Part shown: in pieces, positions 41,455-52,794 of the stretch
How positions within the stretch are numbered: position 1 is the first letter of the stretch
How the letters are laid out: each line of letters opens with the position of its first letter
Source of the DNA: Paracentrotus lividus
Lineage: Eukaryota > Echinodermata > Echinoidea > Camarodonta > Echinidae
Assembly (NCBI GenBank): GCA_940671915.1
Contig: CALNVZ010003433.1
Span: 29,932,170 to 29,996,169 of the forward strand
DNA length: 64,000 nt
Reading direction: 5' to 3'
The notes under the pieces: model-generated
The model's database searches: none
Told to the model about the DNA's origin: nothing
The model's input: only the letters and a program-made list of their open reading frames with translations
Translations under genes and position numbers: made by a program

Positions 41455-44400
41455 AAGGGGAGGGCTGAAATATTGAATTGAATTGAATCGAATTTTATTT
41501 ATTTATTAACAACAACTACTACATAAAAACGCTTAATACAGGTTCATAATACAACAGCATGTATACAACAAATCAAAAGTTTTGCAGATATAAAAAAAGG
41601 TAGATATAGAAGAAAATAGGAACCAAAAGGTAGCACATGTGCAAGTCGAGTCTGGTCGTATTTTGGTGACATAATATTACTCTATTAAAGTACTTAACTA
41701 GAGTTATATCATTATGTACAACTTAATGTATAACTACTTCTTTACAATTTCTAGGCTAGAATGAATACATATTATTACATATCTTATGATAGTAAATAAT
41801 AAAACCAAAAATAGAAAACAAGTATATTTAATTTAGCTGCAAATGACTCGACAGGAGATTACAAAATGTAGTTTTTTTTCTCTCTGTTATATAATCTGGT
41901 AAGCCATTCCACAATTTTGATCCCACAAATGATAGGCCTATAAAGAATTGGCCCTGTATTTTGTTACACTTAGGCATATATATCTTTCCCTCTTGTGGAA
42001 TATGTGCTCTATTACTTGACAATAATCATTTCTTCCATGGGGCAGTTTACAATTCAATAAATCATAATGTTGATACTGCTAGATCATGTATACACTGAAA
42101 ACCTAAACGGGTAGACCGACTAGCTTTAAAGCTAGTCGTAGTGATGCCCAGACTGACTAGCTTTAAAGCAGTCGGTCACGACGGACTAGCTTTCTCAAAA
42201 CAACCCGGTTATTAAGGACTTGCTTTAAAACTCGTCCGTCTATACGGACTAGTCTGAAAGCTAGTCGTCAAGTTAGTCCGTCAAGCACGGACTAGTTTTA
42301 ATGCTCGTCGGTCACGACGGGCTAGCTTTCCAGAAAGCTAGTCGGTCATCAACGACAGATAGCTTTAAACCTAGTCGGTCACGACAGACTAATTTTAAAG
42401 CTCGTCCGTCGTGCGCCGACTAGTTTGACGGACTAGCATAAAAGCTAGTCGTAGTGATGCCCAGACTGACAGAGCTTTTGAGCAGGACTAGCTTTACAGC
42501 TAGTCGGTCATGGTGTAAATAGCTAGATCCGTCGAGCTTTTCTGCGCGCGTTTTTGCTGGTTGTCTTGACAGACTAGACAGAGACGAGATAATATGGTTC
42601 ACCAAGCTTGTCAGAACGCCAAATCTGAAATATTAGAAGACATTTAAAAGATATCGTTAAAAAAACATGCATATGTCAACAATTGAGCAAAAAAATTCAT
42701 TATGATGATATAAATCAGAAAAAGAATTAATACAGGTGGCGCAATTAGGTAACATTAATTATTGGAATTATCAAATAATGGGCCAGTTGCCCAGGGGTCG
42801 TCGCCATGGCTTGCATCATCATTTGCTTTTTGTTGTAGGCCTACCTGCTTTTGAATTTACCATTTCCTATACCATTATCCTTGAGCGCCATTCAGAAATC
42901 CCAAAGTCGTGCCTCTCATCCAATGGGTTTTTTTTTAGATACAAGTAATCTAAAAGAAAAAAGCGCCTATACTTATATTAGAATTTTTAAAATTAATTTT
43001 CATAATTTAATGTGATTGTTATTATCGTTGGTAATTACACACAATTTAAAATTGATTTGGCAAGCATAATTTTTCGCGTTGGTGATTATAGCATTAATTA
43101 TGAGAAAAAAATAACGCTATATCTGTGAACATGAAACTAGGAATTAAAAAAAAAAAGAAGAGTACTCACACAGTCATGTCACTCGAAGGAGATCGCCATG
43201 AAATCATCCGAATCTTGAAGCTTTACGGGTATATCAAGTGTGCGTCTGTATACAGTTTGCCCATTAAATAGAATCCACATACAGATAAAGCAACTATAGT
43301 GATGCTCTTTTCGCAATGCGCATTTATATTTCAGCTAATTGTATCTATTCATTATTTCACTGCTGTTGCTAAGCCGGCATCACCAGCAATCTCTATAGAA
43401 GACACGGTTCACGGGTTTATAGTACGAGTATTCAATTAGCCTGTAATGAAGATGAACAACATTCCTAACCTACTCGTGAATGGCATACTTTTTCATTGAT
43501 GTTATGTCGGCAATCGTAAGCTCTCAGATTTTAAGCCCAAAAAAAGACCTTTGTTTGAGAATGTTGTTGTTCCAACTTCTATTCACTGTTGTTGCTAAGC
43601 CGCGGCATCCATCAGCAATCTGTAAGTAATACCGGGTTCTTGAGTTCTATAGTAACAAGGTATCAATTAGCCTGTATGAAGAATGAGAGAACAATATTTG
43701 GAATCTACCGGTACTCGTGAATTGCATAATTGTCATAATAGATGTTATGTCTAGTAAGCTTTCAGATTGTCACGCCAAAACAACCTTGTTTGAGAATGTA
43801 CCCACTAGATTATGCTCGGAAACAGAATAAATAGAGAAGGTCTCATGAAACGACATGCAACTATTTGTATCAAAAGTAGTCAGTCATTCTATGGGTGTCT
43901 GTCCTACCCCCCCTACTTTTTTTGACCTAGTGGTCTACTAGCATCCCGTTGACGGACGAGCTTTAAAGCTCGTCCGTCAAGTTGAGAGATGTAAATTCAG
44001 TTGTATGCTAGTCCGTCTCGACGGACTAACAAGACAACTACTTTATAAAACTAGTCTGTCTTCACCGACTAGCTTTAAAGCTAGTCGGTCCATTGACGGA
44101 CGAGGTTAGGTTTTCAGTGTAGACATTTGGAATATATAATCTTTTGAACACATTTTTTTGATTTGTCATCCATGAGCTAAAGGTCATTGCACGCAGCGCC
44201 ATTTCAAAGTAGAAAATAGGCAGTTCAAATCAATTTTATAAGTACTCCCCCATACCTCAATGCCATATTGACTATGTCGCTGTATCAGAGCTTTGTACAA
44301 TGCAATCAAAATGTTCTGTGAAACAAATTTTCAAAGCCTATAAGACATTTGAATGGTCTTCAAACAATCTGAAGTTTAAAAAACTTAGTGTATTGTTGTA

Positions 44401-45010
44401 AGTCATTAATAATAATAAAAAAAGTGTTGGTCCTAGATCTGAGCCTTGTGGAACACCACAAGATATGTTCTTAGATTAGGATTCTGTATCCTCTTACTGT
44501 ACTCAATGAAATTTATCTGAAATATAATCTTTAAAACAGTCCAGTGCTAAACCTCTTATGACGTGACATTTTATTCCAGAGAATAATAGTATCAAACCCT
44601 TTCTGGAAATCTATGAAAATACCGAGTGTAACTTATCCCTCGTCTAATAATTTCAATAAGGCATTTGCCAAGTTTATAAATGATAATTGAGTGCTTTAAT
44701 TTTTACGGAAACCTTACTGATGTTCATGCAATACATAGTCTATCAAACAACTATTAACAAGTATTTTCAAATACTTTCTCAAAGAGTTGGCAGTACTAAC
44801 AGAGGCCTAAAATTACCCGGGGTGTCTTTGGCTCCTTTTTTTTTTTTTTATATTGGAGTTACCTTTGCTAATTTTAAGGCATAAGGAAAACTACCTATTT
44901 TGAAAGACAGGTTAAATATATATGTGAGAAGTTTTGATATAAATAAGCAGCATCTTTGAATAACCGTTGAGCCTGTTGCATATCAATAAGCTTTTTCTTA
45001 TGTCAAGCAA
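41455..45010 (-). mobile_element. Broken LINE, split by a 2.0-kb element
   Basis: Minus strand. About 44900-44770 reads FPYALKLAKVTPIYKK and NFRPLLVLPTL (RT start). About 44660-44580 reads KVTLGIFIDFQKGFDTI, and about 44465-44440 holds GVPQGSDLGPT with a stop nearby. YGIEVWGSTYKIDLNC lies near 44250. After the insertion, 42022-41828 encodes FVGSKLWNGLPDYI, the usual LINE C-terminus. The 3' tail is pentameric ATTCA repeats. Many in-frame stops show it is old. The tail type matches the better-preserved LINE at 52795-54950. Confidence 0.8.
42093..44119. mobile_element. 2.0-kb TA-flanked element with palindrome arrays (copy 2)
   Basis: Inverse-orientation copy of 34205-36304: ends CACTGAAAACCTAA and GGTTTTCAGTG, TA at 42091-42092 and 44120-44121. 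Palindrome arrays lie at 42105-42590 and 43935-44105. The internal duplicated block is present and lacks the 141-bp nested MITE. Confidence 0.88.
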
Positions 45011-45259
45011 AATGGTGATTCTAAACTTCGCTGATCGAGACAGGTTTAAAAAAAGGTAATTTATTATTATTCATATTTCCTGAGTATTCTTTGAAATCAA
45101 AATCATTCTTGATTTTTTGTTTTTGTTTTTTGTTTGTTGTTGCTATATTTGGTCCCATATGCACAAAATAAAATCATTAAATGCAGTTGCGATTTTGTCA
45201 TATTTCCACCATATTTCTTACAATAGATCGCATTTTATCAATCAAATTAAAATCATTTT

Positions 45260-45357
45260 GATGAACATCTCCCCATGTTCATGCTTACTATCACATATAA
45301 TGGAAAAACTTGCATGGACCATCATTGTATCCTTTGCTAGTTATATGTTATTGTAAC
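45260..45357 (+). repeat. Dispersed repeat, copy 2 (pairs with 3487-3585)
   Basis: Starts GATGAACATCTCCCCATG and matches the first copy with scattered changes. The surrounding stretch 45010-45745 has no gene; a CACTGAAAAACG word at 45486 resembles a TA-element end but no partner was found. Confidence 0.65.
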
Positions 45358-45745
45358 AAAAAAACAAGTAAAGCAAGTTTAATTAAAATTTAATTTTCTC
45401 TAACACAACTTTAGTTTAGTTTTAAAGTGCGTTTATTTCCTTTCATTTTATCAAATTATATTTTGCATATTTTTTATGTAGATACACTGAAAAACGTTGA
45501 TTCTTAATTGGTGTTAAATTAATACCACTTGGGTTTATATAGGACAACATCGCCATGAGATGTGTTATATAAAGCAATGTTGTTGTAACCAATTTAATCT
45601 TTGCTGAAAATAAAACAACCAAAACAATGTTACATTGAATAACAATAATTTATACACTTAAAATAATGTTGAAATAGTATAAGTTACAGCGGGTAGCAAA
45701 TTGTTGGTTATAAATTGCTCGATCTGGAGGTCCAGCAGGAAAATC

Positions 45746-47470
45746 TTATGATTTACGATATCGGAGAATGCTTTCCCCATCACTGACAATCATCTCTGTT
45801 GGGGTGACGAATATCACACGAGATGTTAAGATATGAGTTTTGGAATTCCCCAAATCTTTAAGTTTATCGCAGAAAGTGATATCTAGTTTTTCAGTAGATT
45901 TCTCACCACCGACGTTTATCTTCCAAATAACATAGGTATGGCACACCTTTTGCGATCTAACCATGCTTACAGCGTATATATCATTTGTCTCGGGAACAAC
46001 GCTAGCGTTCAGGAATAAGTCTTGGGTTTTAATTACGTCTTCGTCACCCTCGCCTTTAACGACATAGAGCTGCTTCTTCCGACCTGCGGGTGATGCCTGG
46101 GCGACAATATGTCCCGATGACTGGACACCACGCAAGACCATTGTATCTATACCCTTGAGGGTGTTCACGGTACCACCAGTCTCTGAGTCGATGAAGTAAA
46201 TGTTCCTTTGCCCATCCTCAATAGCGATGATCTTACCATCTGGGGCAGTTGCAACAAACACGTTTGCCGGTTGATGGCGCATGATGCCAATGCGTATGTT
46301 TATGCTTTTGAATTTCGTCCATGGGTTTTCAATGACATCACAGTGATTAGTATCATATACAATGATACACTCTGGTAGACTGTCACTTGGTGGACCATCT
46401 ACGTATCTGCCACATGCCACTCTGCCGTTGGTCAACATCGCACAAGATACAACGTATGACGCATCGGTAGTACTGATCACCTTTTGAATGTGGTCCGTAG
46501 TCGTGTTCAGTGTGTAAGTGTCTTTTCTGCTGCCCTGGCCCCAATCTGTGATGATTACCTTTCCGTCATTCATGTAGCCTACAATAGTGGGTTGTTTTAT
46601 TTGATTGGTGACTTTGATCGAACTGACGCACTTCCATTCTTCGACGTGCTCGAGGGAGCCCACTTGCAAGATCCTCCCGAGCCCAATTCCTTCGCCCTCT
46701 ATGTACTTTACATTGAATGCTCGGCACAAGATTTGCTCCAATGTATCATCGTTGGTATGCTTACCAAGTACTTCATTCACTGATGTCTCAATCTGCTCGG
46801 TCTCTCTTACCACTGTTTCATCGTTCCCCTCAAATGTGGTGTCCAAAACCCTTTTGATTTCTTCTTCGTCTCTTGTTTGCTCCTGCAATGTACGTTCAAA
46901 CGCCGAAATTATTTTTCCGATTTCATCCGCAATGGTCTGAATCACAGTGATAAGTTCACCTTGCTGTTTTCGAATGGTTGAACGTTTGTCATCTGACAGC
47001 ATTTTTATTTCTTGATGTCGCCTTACTCGTTCTTCCTCATTGTTATCGATTTCAAGCTTTATTCTTCTGATGTCATCGTACAGCTTGTCATTCCTTAGAT
47101 CAATTTCCCGGTTGATGATCGCTCCATTCTCGTTCTCATTGTCTAATTTCCTTATGGTCTCAGCAAAATCCACATCTACGGCAGATTTCACCGACATCAA
47201 ATGTTTATCGACGTTTTCTCTACACTTGTGAATCTTACTGGTGTAATCCGGACGCTCGGCATTAACTAATTTGCCTCTGAGATTCGAAAGTGTTTCTCGC
47301 TTTTCTTGTATTACGTTCCTAAGTTCAAATAATTTGCACGGTTGCTGATGATCCACAAGGGCACAGGTCATGCATACGGCTCTGGAGTGGTCTTGGCAAA
47401 ACAATGTGGCAGCTGACGGATGTTTAGAACAAAACCATTCGCCTTCCTGTTTCACATTGTATTCGGCCAT
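45746..47470 (-). CDS. Single B-box, coiled-coil, beta-propeller-like TRIM-related protein (paralogue)
   Basis: 574 residues, intact, read from ATG at 47470 on the minus strand. B-box ligands are C14, H17, C25, H28, C33, C36, H41 and C45; the last spacing is one residue longer than in the paralogue at 31278-33023 (DHQQPC against DHKPC). The coiled coil and propeller-like region follow the same plan, with motifs IVGYMNDGKVIITDWGQG and VFVATAPDGKIIAIEDG. Just upstream, a polypyrimidine tract and TTTTTCAGTC precede the ATG exactly as in the paralogue, so the 5'-UTR intron end was duplicated too and neither copy is a retrocopy. The two genes converge. Function unknown beyond TRIM-family expectations. 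Confidence 0.92.
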   Translation of the reverse strand: MAEYNVKQEGEWFCSKHPSAATLFCQDHSRAVCMTCALVDHQQPCKLFELRNVIQEKRETLSNLRGKLVNAERPDYTSKIHKCRENVDKHLMSVKSAVDVDFAETIRKLDNENENGAIINREIDLRNDKLYDDIRRIKLEIDNNEEERVRRHQEIKMLSDDKRSTIRKQQGELITVIQTIADEIGKIISAFERTLQEQTRDEEEIKRVLDTTFEGNDETVVRETEQIETSVNEVLGKHTNDDTLEQILCRAFNVKYIEGEGIGLGRILQVGSLEHVEEWKCVSSIKVTNQIKQPTIVGYMNDGKVIITDWGQGSRKDTYTLNTTTDHIQKVISTTDASYVVSCAMLTNGRVACGRYVDGPPSDSLPECIIVYDTNHCDVIENPWTKFKSINIRIGIMRHQPANVFVATAPDGKIIAIEDGQRNIYFIDSETGGTVNTLKGIDTMVLRGVQSSGHIVAQASPAGRKKQLYVVKGEGDEDVIKTQDLFLNASVVPETNDIYAVSMVRSQKVCHTYVIWKINVGGEKSTEKLDITFCDKLKDLGNSKTHILTSRVIFVTPTEMIVSDGESILRYRKS

Positions 47471-48190
47471 GACTGAAAAAGAAGAAAGGATATAAAAACA
47501 TTAATATGCACATCCTTTTATACTAAAATACAATAATTTTATCTATGGAATATATTGATTGAGTGCCTAAGGCTCTTGGTATCGACGAGAGCGTCGATAT
47601 CTGCACGTGACATGTTTTTCGTATGTTCTCCTTTCCCTGCTTCGTCTTGCACCACCCCCTCAAAAAAAAGACACTTTTGTAAAGTTTGTGATAAGGGCCC
47701 GGTCCTCCACGGGATTGGTCTAAAATTGATGATATATTATCGTTTTCTTTTCCCGAAATAATAATAATAAATAGTTGTGATAGGTTTTCCCGGTCGAACT
47801 TTAACTCTTTACAGTCGAATTCGTTAATGTTCAGTCCATTTAAACGATACCTTCCCGGAGCGGGGCTTTCGGTAATTTAAGTTAACGTTTAGAGTAATCG
47901 ATTTCGTTTATGTTCTTTCATAATCGTTAATGGCCTTTCATATTCGTTTATGCGCAATCAAAAGTGTTTATGTGCAGTGAATTTCGTCCATGTGCATAAA
48001 ATCAAATTCGTGCGATCAATTTAAATAATCACAGCAGTAAAAAGGAAGTGGAAGTTAGCTTCCAGCAGTCAAATTCGTTTTAGGCATGCAATTTAAAACA
48101 TTTTATCCGTGTGAACACACGAAGCAAGGGGGTGGCGCCCATGGTAAACACAAAATAAATTGATAAATAATAATTTGTATTCAGAGGCTC
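47471..48190. repeat. Leader of the paralogue, then degenerate TTTATGTGCA-type units
   Basis: 47471-47500 is the acceptor tract of the minus-strand gene. From about 47785 (ATAGGTTTTCCCGGTC) to 48070 there are loose ~20-25 bp units containing TTCGTTTATG, TCGTTAATG and GTTTATGTGCAG, the same style as the arms of the element at 13257-14806. The other end of this copy was not found with confidence; similar units appear at 49510-49640 and 50040-50130. Confidence 0.5.
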
Positions 48191-49110
48191 CGGAAAGAAT
48201 TTAAAGGGGGGGGGGGGTCACAGTGGAAAAAGGGTACTTTTTTCTGAATAGGAGGCCCCTTACCTCAGTGGCATAATGAGCAAAATTTATGGGATAGGGA
48301 GGGGCAGGGTATAAAAATAGAATTTTAATTTACTGATAAGCTGTTCAGTATCTTGATTTTAAGAGATTAAAAGTGCCCCCTTTTAAAAGGAAAATGTACA
48401 ATTTGCAGTTTAAGCAACATTAAAGTTTTATTACACACTTAAAGCAAAATGTAAAATTATTGCCCCCATGATAATGTTTAATACCAATTGCAAATAGATT
48501 TACTTGTTTTAAATGATTTTGAAGAACATAAGTACTATAAAGGACATTAAAAATACGTTTAGAGGGATGTAAATAGGCCTATGTGCTTCTGACAACACTC
48601 ATTTACAATAGTTGCCTCCGACAGCAGGGTATTTGGAGACATGCGTATTGCTTGGTACTCCCTTTTTTTTGCGAGGTCGCATAACGACCGAGCGGCAAAA
48701 AATTTGGGTTAAAAAAAAAAAAAAAAAAAAGCTGTGAAGAAAAAAAGGTTCTTTTTAGCACTAAGAGTCCCCCTTTTTACCACCCCCCCCCCAAAAAAAA
48801 ATTGTCCATGGGCCTTTCAAGAAGTCCAAAACGTTTTTTTATAGTATAAAAACTGTCCTTTGTAGCTAAGAAAAAAAAAGCACTTTTAGTAACGAAAAGG
48901 GGCAATTTGTTATTATTATATTTTTTTTTGCGCCAGGCCATCCAGAACGTGATAATGTAATGGGGGCCGCATCTGCTACCAGCTATTTTGTCTAATCTGA
49001 ATTTTTTGTAATACATTCTTGATCTAATTATCACTTGGTCTATTGACCATTTCAGGCATGGATGCAGGGGCCCAGCGTGCCGCCCCCCCCCCCCCCCCCC
49101 CCCCCCTTAT
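48190..49110. other. Low-complexity region, no gene seen
   Basis: Homopolymer G, C and A runs (for example about 27 C at 49081-49106) and a block with GCGAGGTCGCATAACGACCG at 48672 that recurs near 56815-56845 and 63884. These look like eroded copies of one interspersed repeat. Confidence 0.5.
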
Positions 49111-49334
49111 GGCCGTTACAATGATGACCTTCTTGATGGCCGAAGGCCGAAAATTTTTAAAACATTGTGTTTAATGTTCAAATTTTGGGAATATAGCATG
49201 TTCTTGATGAATAGGAGTGAGGACATTAGTTTTGTTTTTAGTGTATTTTTTTTTGTAGACATTACGTTTTCGAGTAGTCATATCGTCGTTGAATACATAC
49301 TGATAAAAACGCGGACATTATAATCAGCTTATGT

Positions 49335-49366
<32 letters not shown>

Positions 49367-49657
49367 GTTTGTGTTTTGCAAACTCAGCCTCCCCCTTCCC
49401 CATGATCAGCCTCTTCTCTGACAAAAACACTTCACGGCCCCCTCCTAAATTTTATTTTCCTACCCAAACCTAACATTTCTAATTTGTATACAGCTATTTC
49501 GAATGTGGATGCTCCAAAACGAATTTGAATTCACCAGAAGACGGGAATTTTACGAATGGACGAATTTGAGGGAACATTGACGAATGCGACTGCTCACGAC
49601 AGCAAATTTTTCGGCCCAATTTGCAATTGGATTGAACGGTTTTCGATTTTGGCTATA

Positions 49658-49961
49658 CACTGTAAAAAATATTTGTATTTTTACAGCAAATCTCCTGTCA
49701 GCAGAATCGCCATAAAAAATGTAATTTAAAAAACAGTTTTGTGGTAAATTTCTCCTGCTAAAAATTACGTGAGAAATACAATATATACATCTGGAGTAAC
49801 ACATTTTTTTTCCCGTTTTAACTAAATATGTAAGTTATAGAACTCTAATGATTTTTTTCTTCTCTTTCATTAATTATTAGAGGAGAAATTTACCACAAAA
49901 CTGTTATTTTAAATTACATTTTTGTATGGCGACTCTGCTGACACCACTTTGCTGTATATAT

Positions 49962-50027
<66 letters not shown>

Positions 50028-50033
50028 ACAGTG
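49658..50033. mobile_element. TA-flanked MITE with CACTGTAAAAAA ends, 376 bp
   Basis: Ends CACTGTAAAAAATA and TTTTTTACAGTG, TA at 49656-49657 and 50034-50035. The arms include ACAGTTTTGTGGTAAATTTC facing its complement. A (TA)n tract has expanded inside its right part. Confidence 0.8.
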
Positions 50034-50149
50034 TATACATATAAACGAATTTCATTGCAGATTTGTAATCGCGATCACATTCCGGACGAAAGCGCTCGAA
50101 AGAAATGTCAAATTGATCGGAGATAGTTTAAACTATGCATCAAGTTAAA

Positions 50150-50275
50150 TTGAACAGTTTTGACGTTTGACAAAAGATGATATTATGTGAGGTCTGTTGT
50201 AAGCGGACTTGCCTGCCATAGGACCTGTTTCATCGTGCTTTGATTTATGCGGTCACGGAATAATGAGTAAATGGA
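50150..50275 (-). repeat. Dispersed repeat pairing with 23135-23235
   Basis: Inverse-orientation match including GTGAGGTCTGTTGT and TTTCATCGTGCTTTGATT. The neighbouring 50276-50620 shows no gene. Confidence 0.65.
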
Positions 50276-50624
50276 AAAATTTTATGAATCACTTGTTCAA
50301 GATTATATGCAAAATGTTTGGGTCACAACACCGGCAGGTACTCATGTATCCCTAACTCCAGGCACTGCTTTTTCATGCAATTAAACTTAACCCTGTAATA
50401 AAGTTGAAATTGTACTTACCTTAAGTATTTGATAAAGCGTGAGTAGATGGTGGATACAAACTATCGCCTAAATAAGTGCAGCGTCGTACCATAACACCGG
50501 GGTTGTACTGCGCAAGAACTGCACAGAGGGCAAGCAATACTGGGACAGTATGAGGGAGATTTGTTGGCATCGCTCCCATAATGTCCCCGCCTATTGGTTG
50601 TTGGCGGGGGATCGGACGCCAGGT

Positions 50625-51005
50625 AGTGGGCGGGGTTATCTTTTAACAAAGCGTTCGTTTATTTCTTTTCGTGTTTTTCTCATGCTGTGAAACGATTTTG
50701 ATAGCCAAATACTAAAATACACGGACTACCCCAAAACCGGCAAAATGGTGAATATGCACCTTTACTTTGGATATGTTGTATGAAATAAACCAATTCAACA
50801 AACAGTAGGGAATTGCTTTTTTTCCCCCCTTCAGTTTGATGTATCTTGAAAGCGTCATCAATAATTATGTTCCCAATTTTGCCGGTTTTGGGGGTATTTC
50901 CGTGAATTTTGGAATTTTGCTGTCAAACTCGTTTCACAGCATGTTGAAAACACGAAAAGGAATAAACGAATGCCTCGTTGCACGCAAAAACTAGCCCCGC
51001 CCAAT
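50625..51005. mobile_element. Small foldback, about 380 bp
   Basis: Arms 50625-50745 and 50866-51005 pair (CCAAAACCGGCAAAAT facing ATTTTGCCGGTTTTGG; CATGCTGTGAAACGA facing TCGTTTCACAGCATG), with a loop of about 120 bp. The exact ends and target duplication were not resolved. Confidence 0.7.
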
Positions 51006-51439
51006 AATATGGCGTCCACCATCAAGATGCAAAGAGGAACATATACAGCAGGTGCTACTTGAACAGAATCGAAAACTCCAAAGAACATGAGTAATAGGTC
51101 ACTCTCCGGGGTTTTTTTTTTTTTTTTTTTTTGTGTGTTTGTGTTTGTTTTTACTGTGGTACATAGTTTGGAATGCAATAACCATGTTCATTGTATATCA
51201 AAGTGGAGAATATACATTATTCGTCATAATGGTACATACGGGTGAGGCGGCCTGGCGTGGGTAATTAACAACTTCGTTTTGCTCCGTCTTACATTTTTAT
51301 GAATGTGCTTGTCAATGTTTTAAATTTTCTGGGTCCTGAAAATTTCAAATATTACCCCCAACCCATACACTCCTGGAATTTAATGTTAGAATAATGTTTG
51401 CCCATCCACGCATGGCTATTTAGCCCCCCCCCCCTCCCC

Positions 51440-51700
51440 CATTTTTATTTACAGACTTCACTCCATCCGAGGTGTTAAAACTGGGTACCCGGTAGGATTG
51501 CGAATGCTATGTGGTTCGCTTTAGCGTGTGTACGCCTAACAGGCGGATATTCAGCTGGGATGCTCCTCAAGGAGTGGAGATTGTGCACTCTAAAGTGTGG
51601 AATGGTAAAATGAATCCAATGATCGGGTAGCAATACACTGTAAGCGCTTTGGTAAAGCACTTTGAAAACAAATACGGAAAATAAAACCATACCATACCAA
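51440..51700. mobile_element. Probable SINE with a LINE-like tail
   Basis: The block starting about GAGGTGTTAAAACTGGGTAC and ending GTAAGCGCTTTGG, AAGCACTTTGAAAAC and then CCATACCATACC has the look of invertebrate SINEs whose 3' end copies a CR1/L2-type LINE. No complete A and B boxes were confirmed. The stretch 51006-51439 before it has a poly(T) run and no gene. Confidence 0.45.
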
Positions 51701-51844
51701 ACCGGTATTAATATGAACAATTAATGAACAATAAAATGTTTCAATTTCACACAATCGCATTTTACTCCAACTATTCCCCTTGAGAATCCTGAACTCTTTT
51801 ATCTACCATTTAAACTAATGAGCAATCATAATTTTACATCTGGG

Positions 51845-52299
51845 TTGTTTTACGATCAGGGTACACAAAAATTGGCTTTCTGTGCACCATAAAAAGAAAT
51901 ATAGGTACAGAATCTTAAATCTACGATGGCAAGCTATTGGACACTTTAGAGCAACCTACAAGAGAAAATAAATTATTGAAATACTCATTTACTTCTAAAA
52001 AATTGGCCATAACTGGAATTTTAGATCGAAATTACTGTCTCATTTAACCTTTTTCTGATTTTGAGCCTGCGCATCTTTATTATAAGCAATCACTAGGCTT
52101 GTTTTTTTTAATCAGAATTGACTAATGAAATGCGATTGTTTAAAAACTGAAAACCCCAGAAGCTACATTTAATTTCATTTTCTGTCACCATTAACCCAAA
52201 ATGGGGTGCCAAATCGGTAAAAAATGTCCACTCCAAATTCGGTGGTTTTACGCATAGTTAGACATCACTTGATGAATAATGTGTTTGTCTGTAAGAACA

Positions 52300-52361
<62 letters not shown>

Positions 52362-52605
52362 ACAAACTTAAAATGTGACCCACATTCACTTATTTTTCAG
52401 ACAGTTCACGTAACAATGTTGTCAAATAACCTTCCGTCAAAAACGTCCTCTCCGAAAAAAAGATTTGAACCCCTGTAGAGAAATAAGATGATGACCTCAT
52501 ACCTCCAAATTTAAAAGCAATATCAGTTTACTTGTTTAGAACACAGACACAAAATTTAAGGGGAAAAAACAATTTTGTTGGGATGTACCTTGATCGTAAA
52601 ACAGC
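51845..52605. repeat. Short inverted repeat pair around a (TA)n tract
   Basis: GTTTTACGATCAGGGTACA at 51848 faces the complement of GTTTTACGATCAAGGTACAT near 52605, with (TA)n at 52304-52358 between. Beyond about 33 bp the arms diverge. It may be a MITE, but no target duplication was settled. Related bases occur at 40175-40190. Confidence 0.4.
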
Positions 52606-52794
52606 CATCTGCGTCTTCAGTGGCGCATCAGAATTTCAATAGAGGGCGTGGGCAAAGTCGAAATTCTCGAATTTAACATGAACAGTTAATAAGTGGTTCA
52701 AATCATTGGTGGGGGGGGGGGGGGGTCCCAGGGCCGCGTCTGCATCTGCCACACAACTCATCACGGGCGTAGACACGAATTCCTTTCTTTTGTT

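Noticed and set aside
45486-45660. Another CACTGAAAA-ended TA element
   Set aside because: A left-end-like word is present but no inverted partner or matching interior was found.
31278-47470. The whole 16-kb block as one large inverted duplication
   Set aside because: Only the coding exons plus about 35 bp of upstream sequence match. Flanks and the two palindrome-array elements lie in unrelated hosts (a MITE and a LINE), so the symmetry is coincidental.
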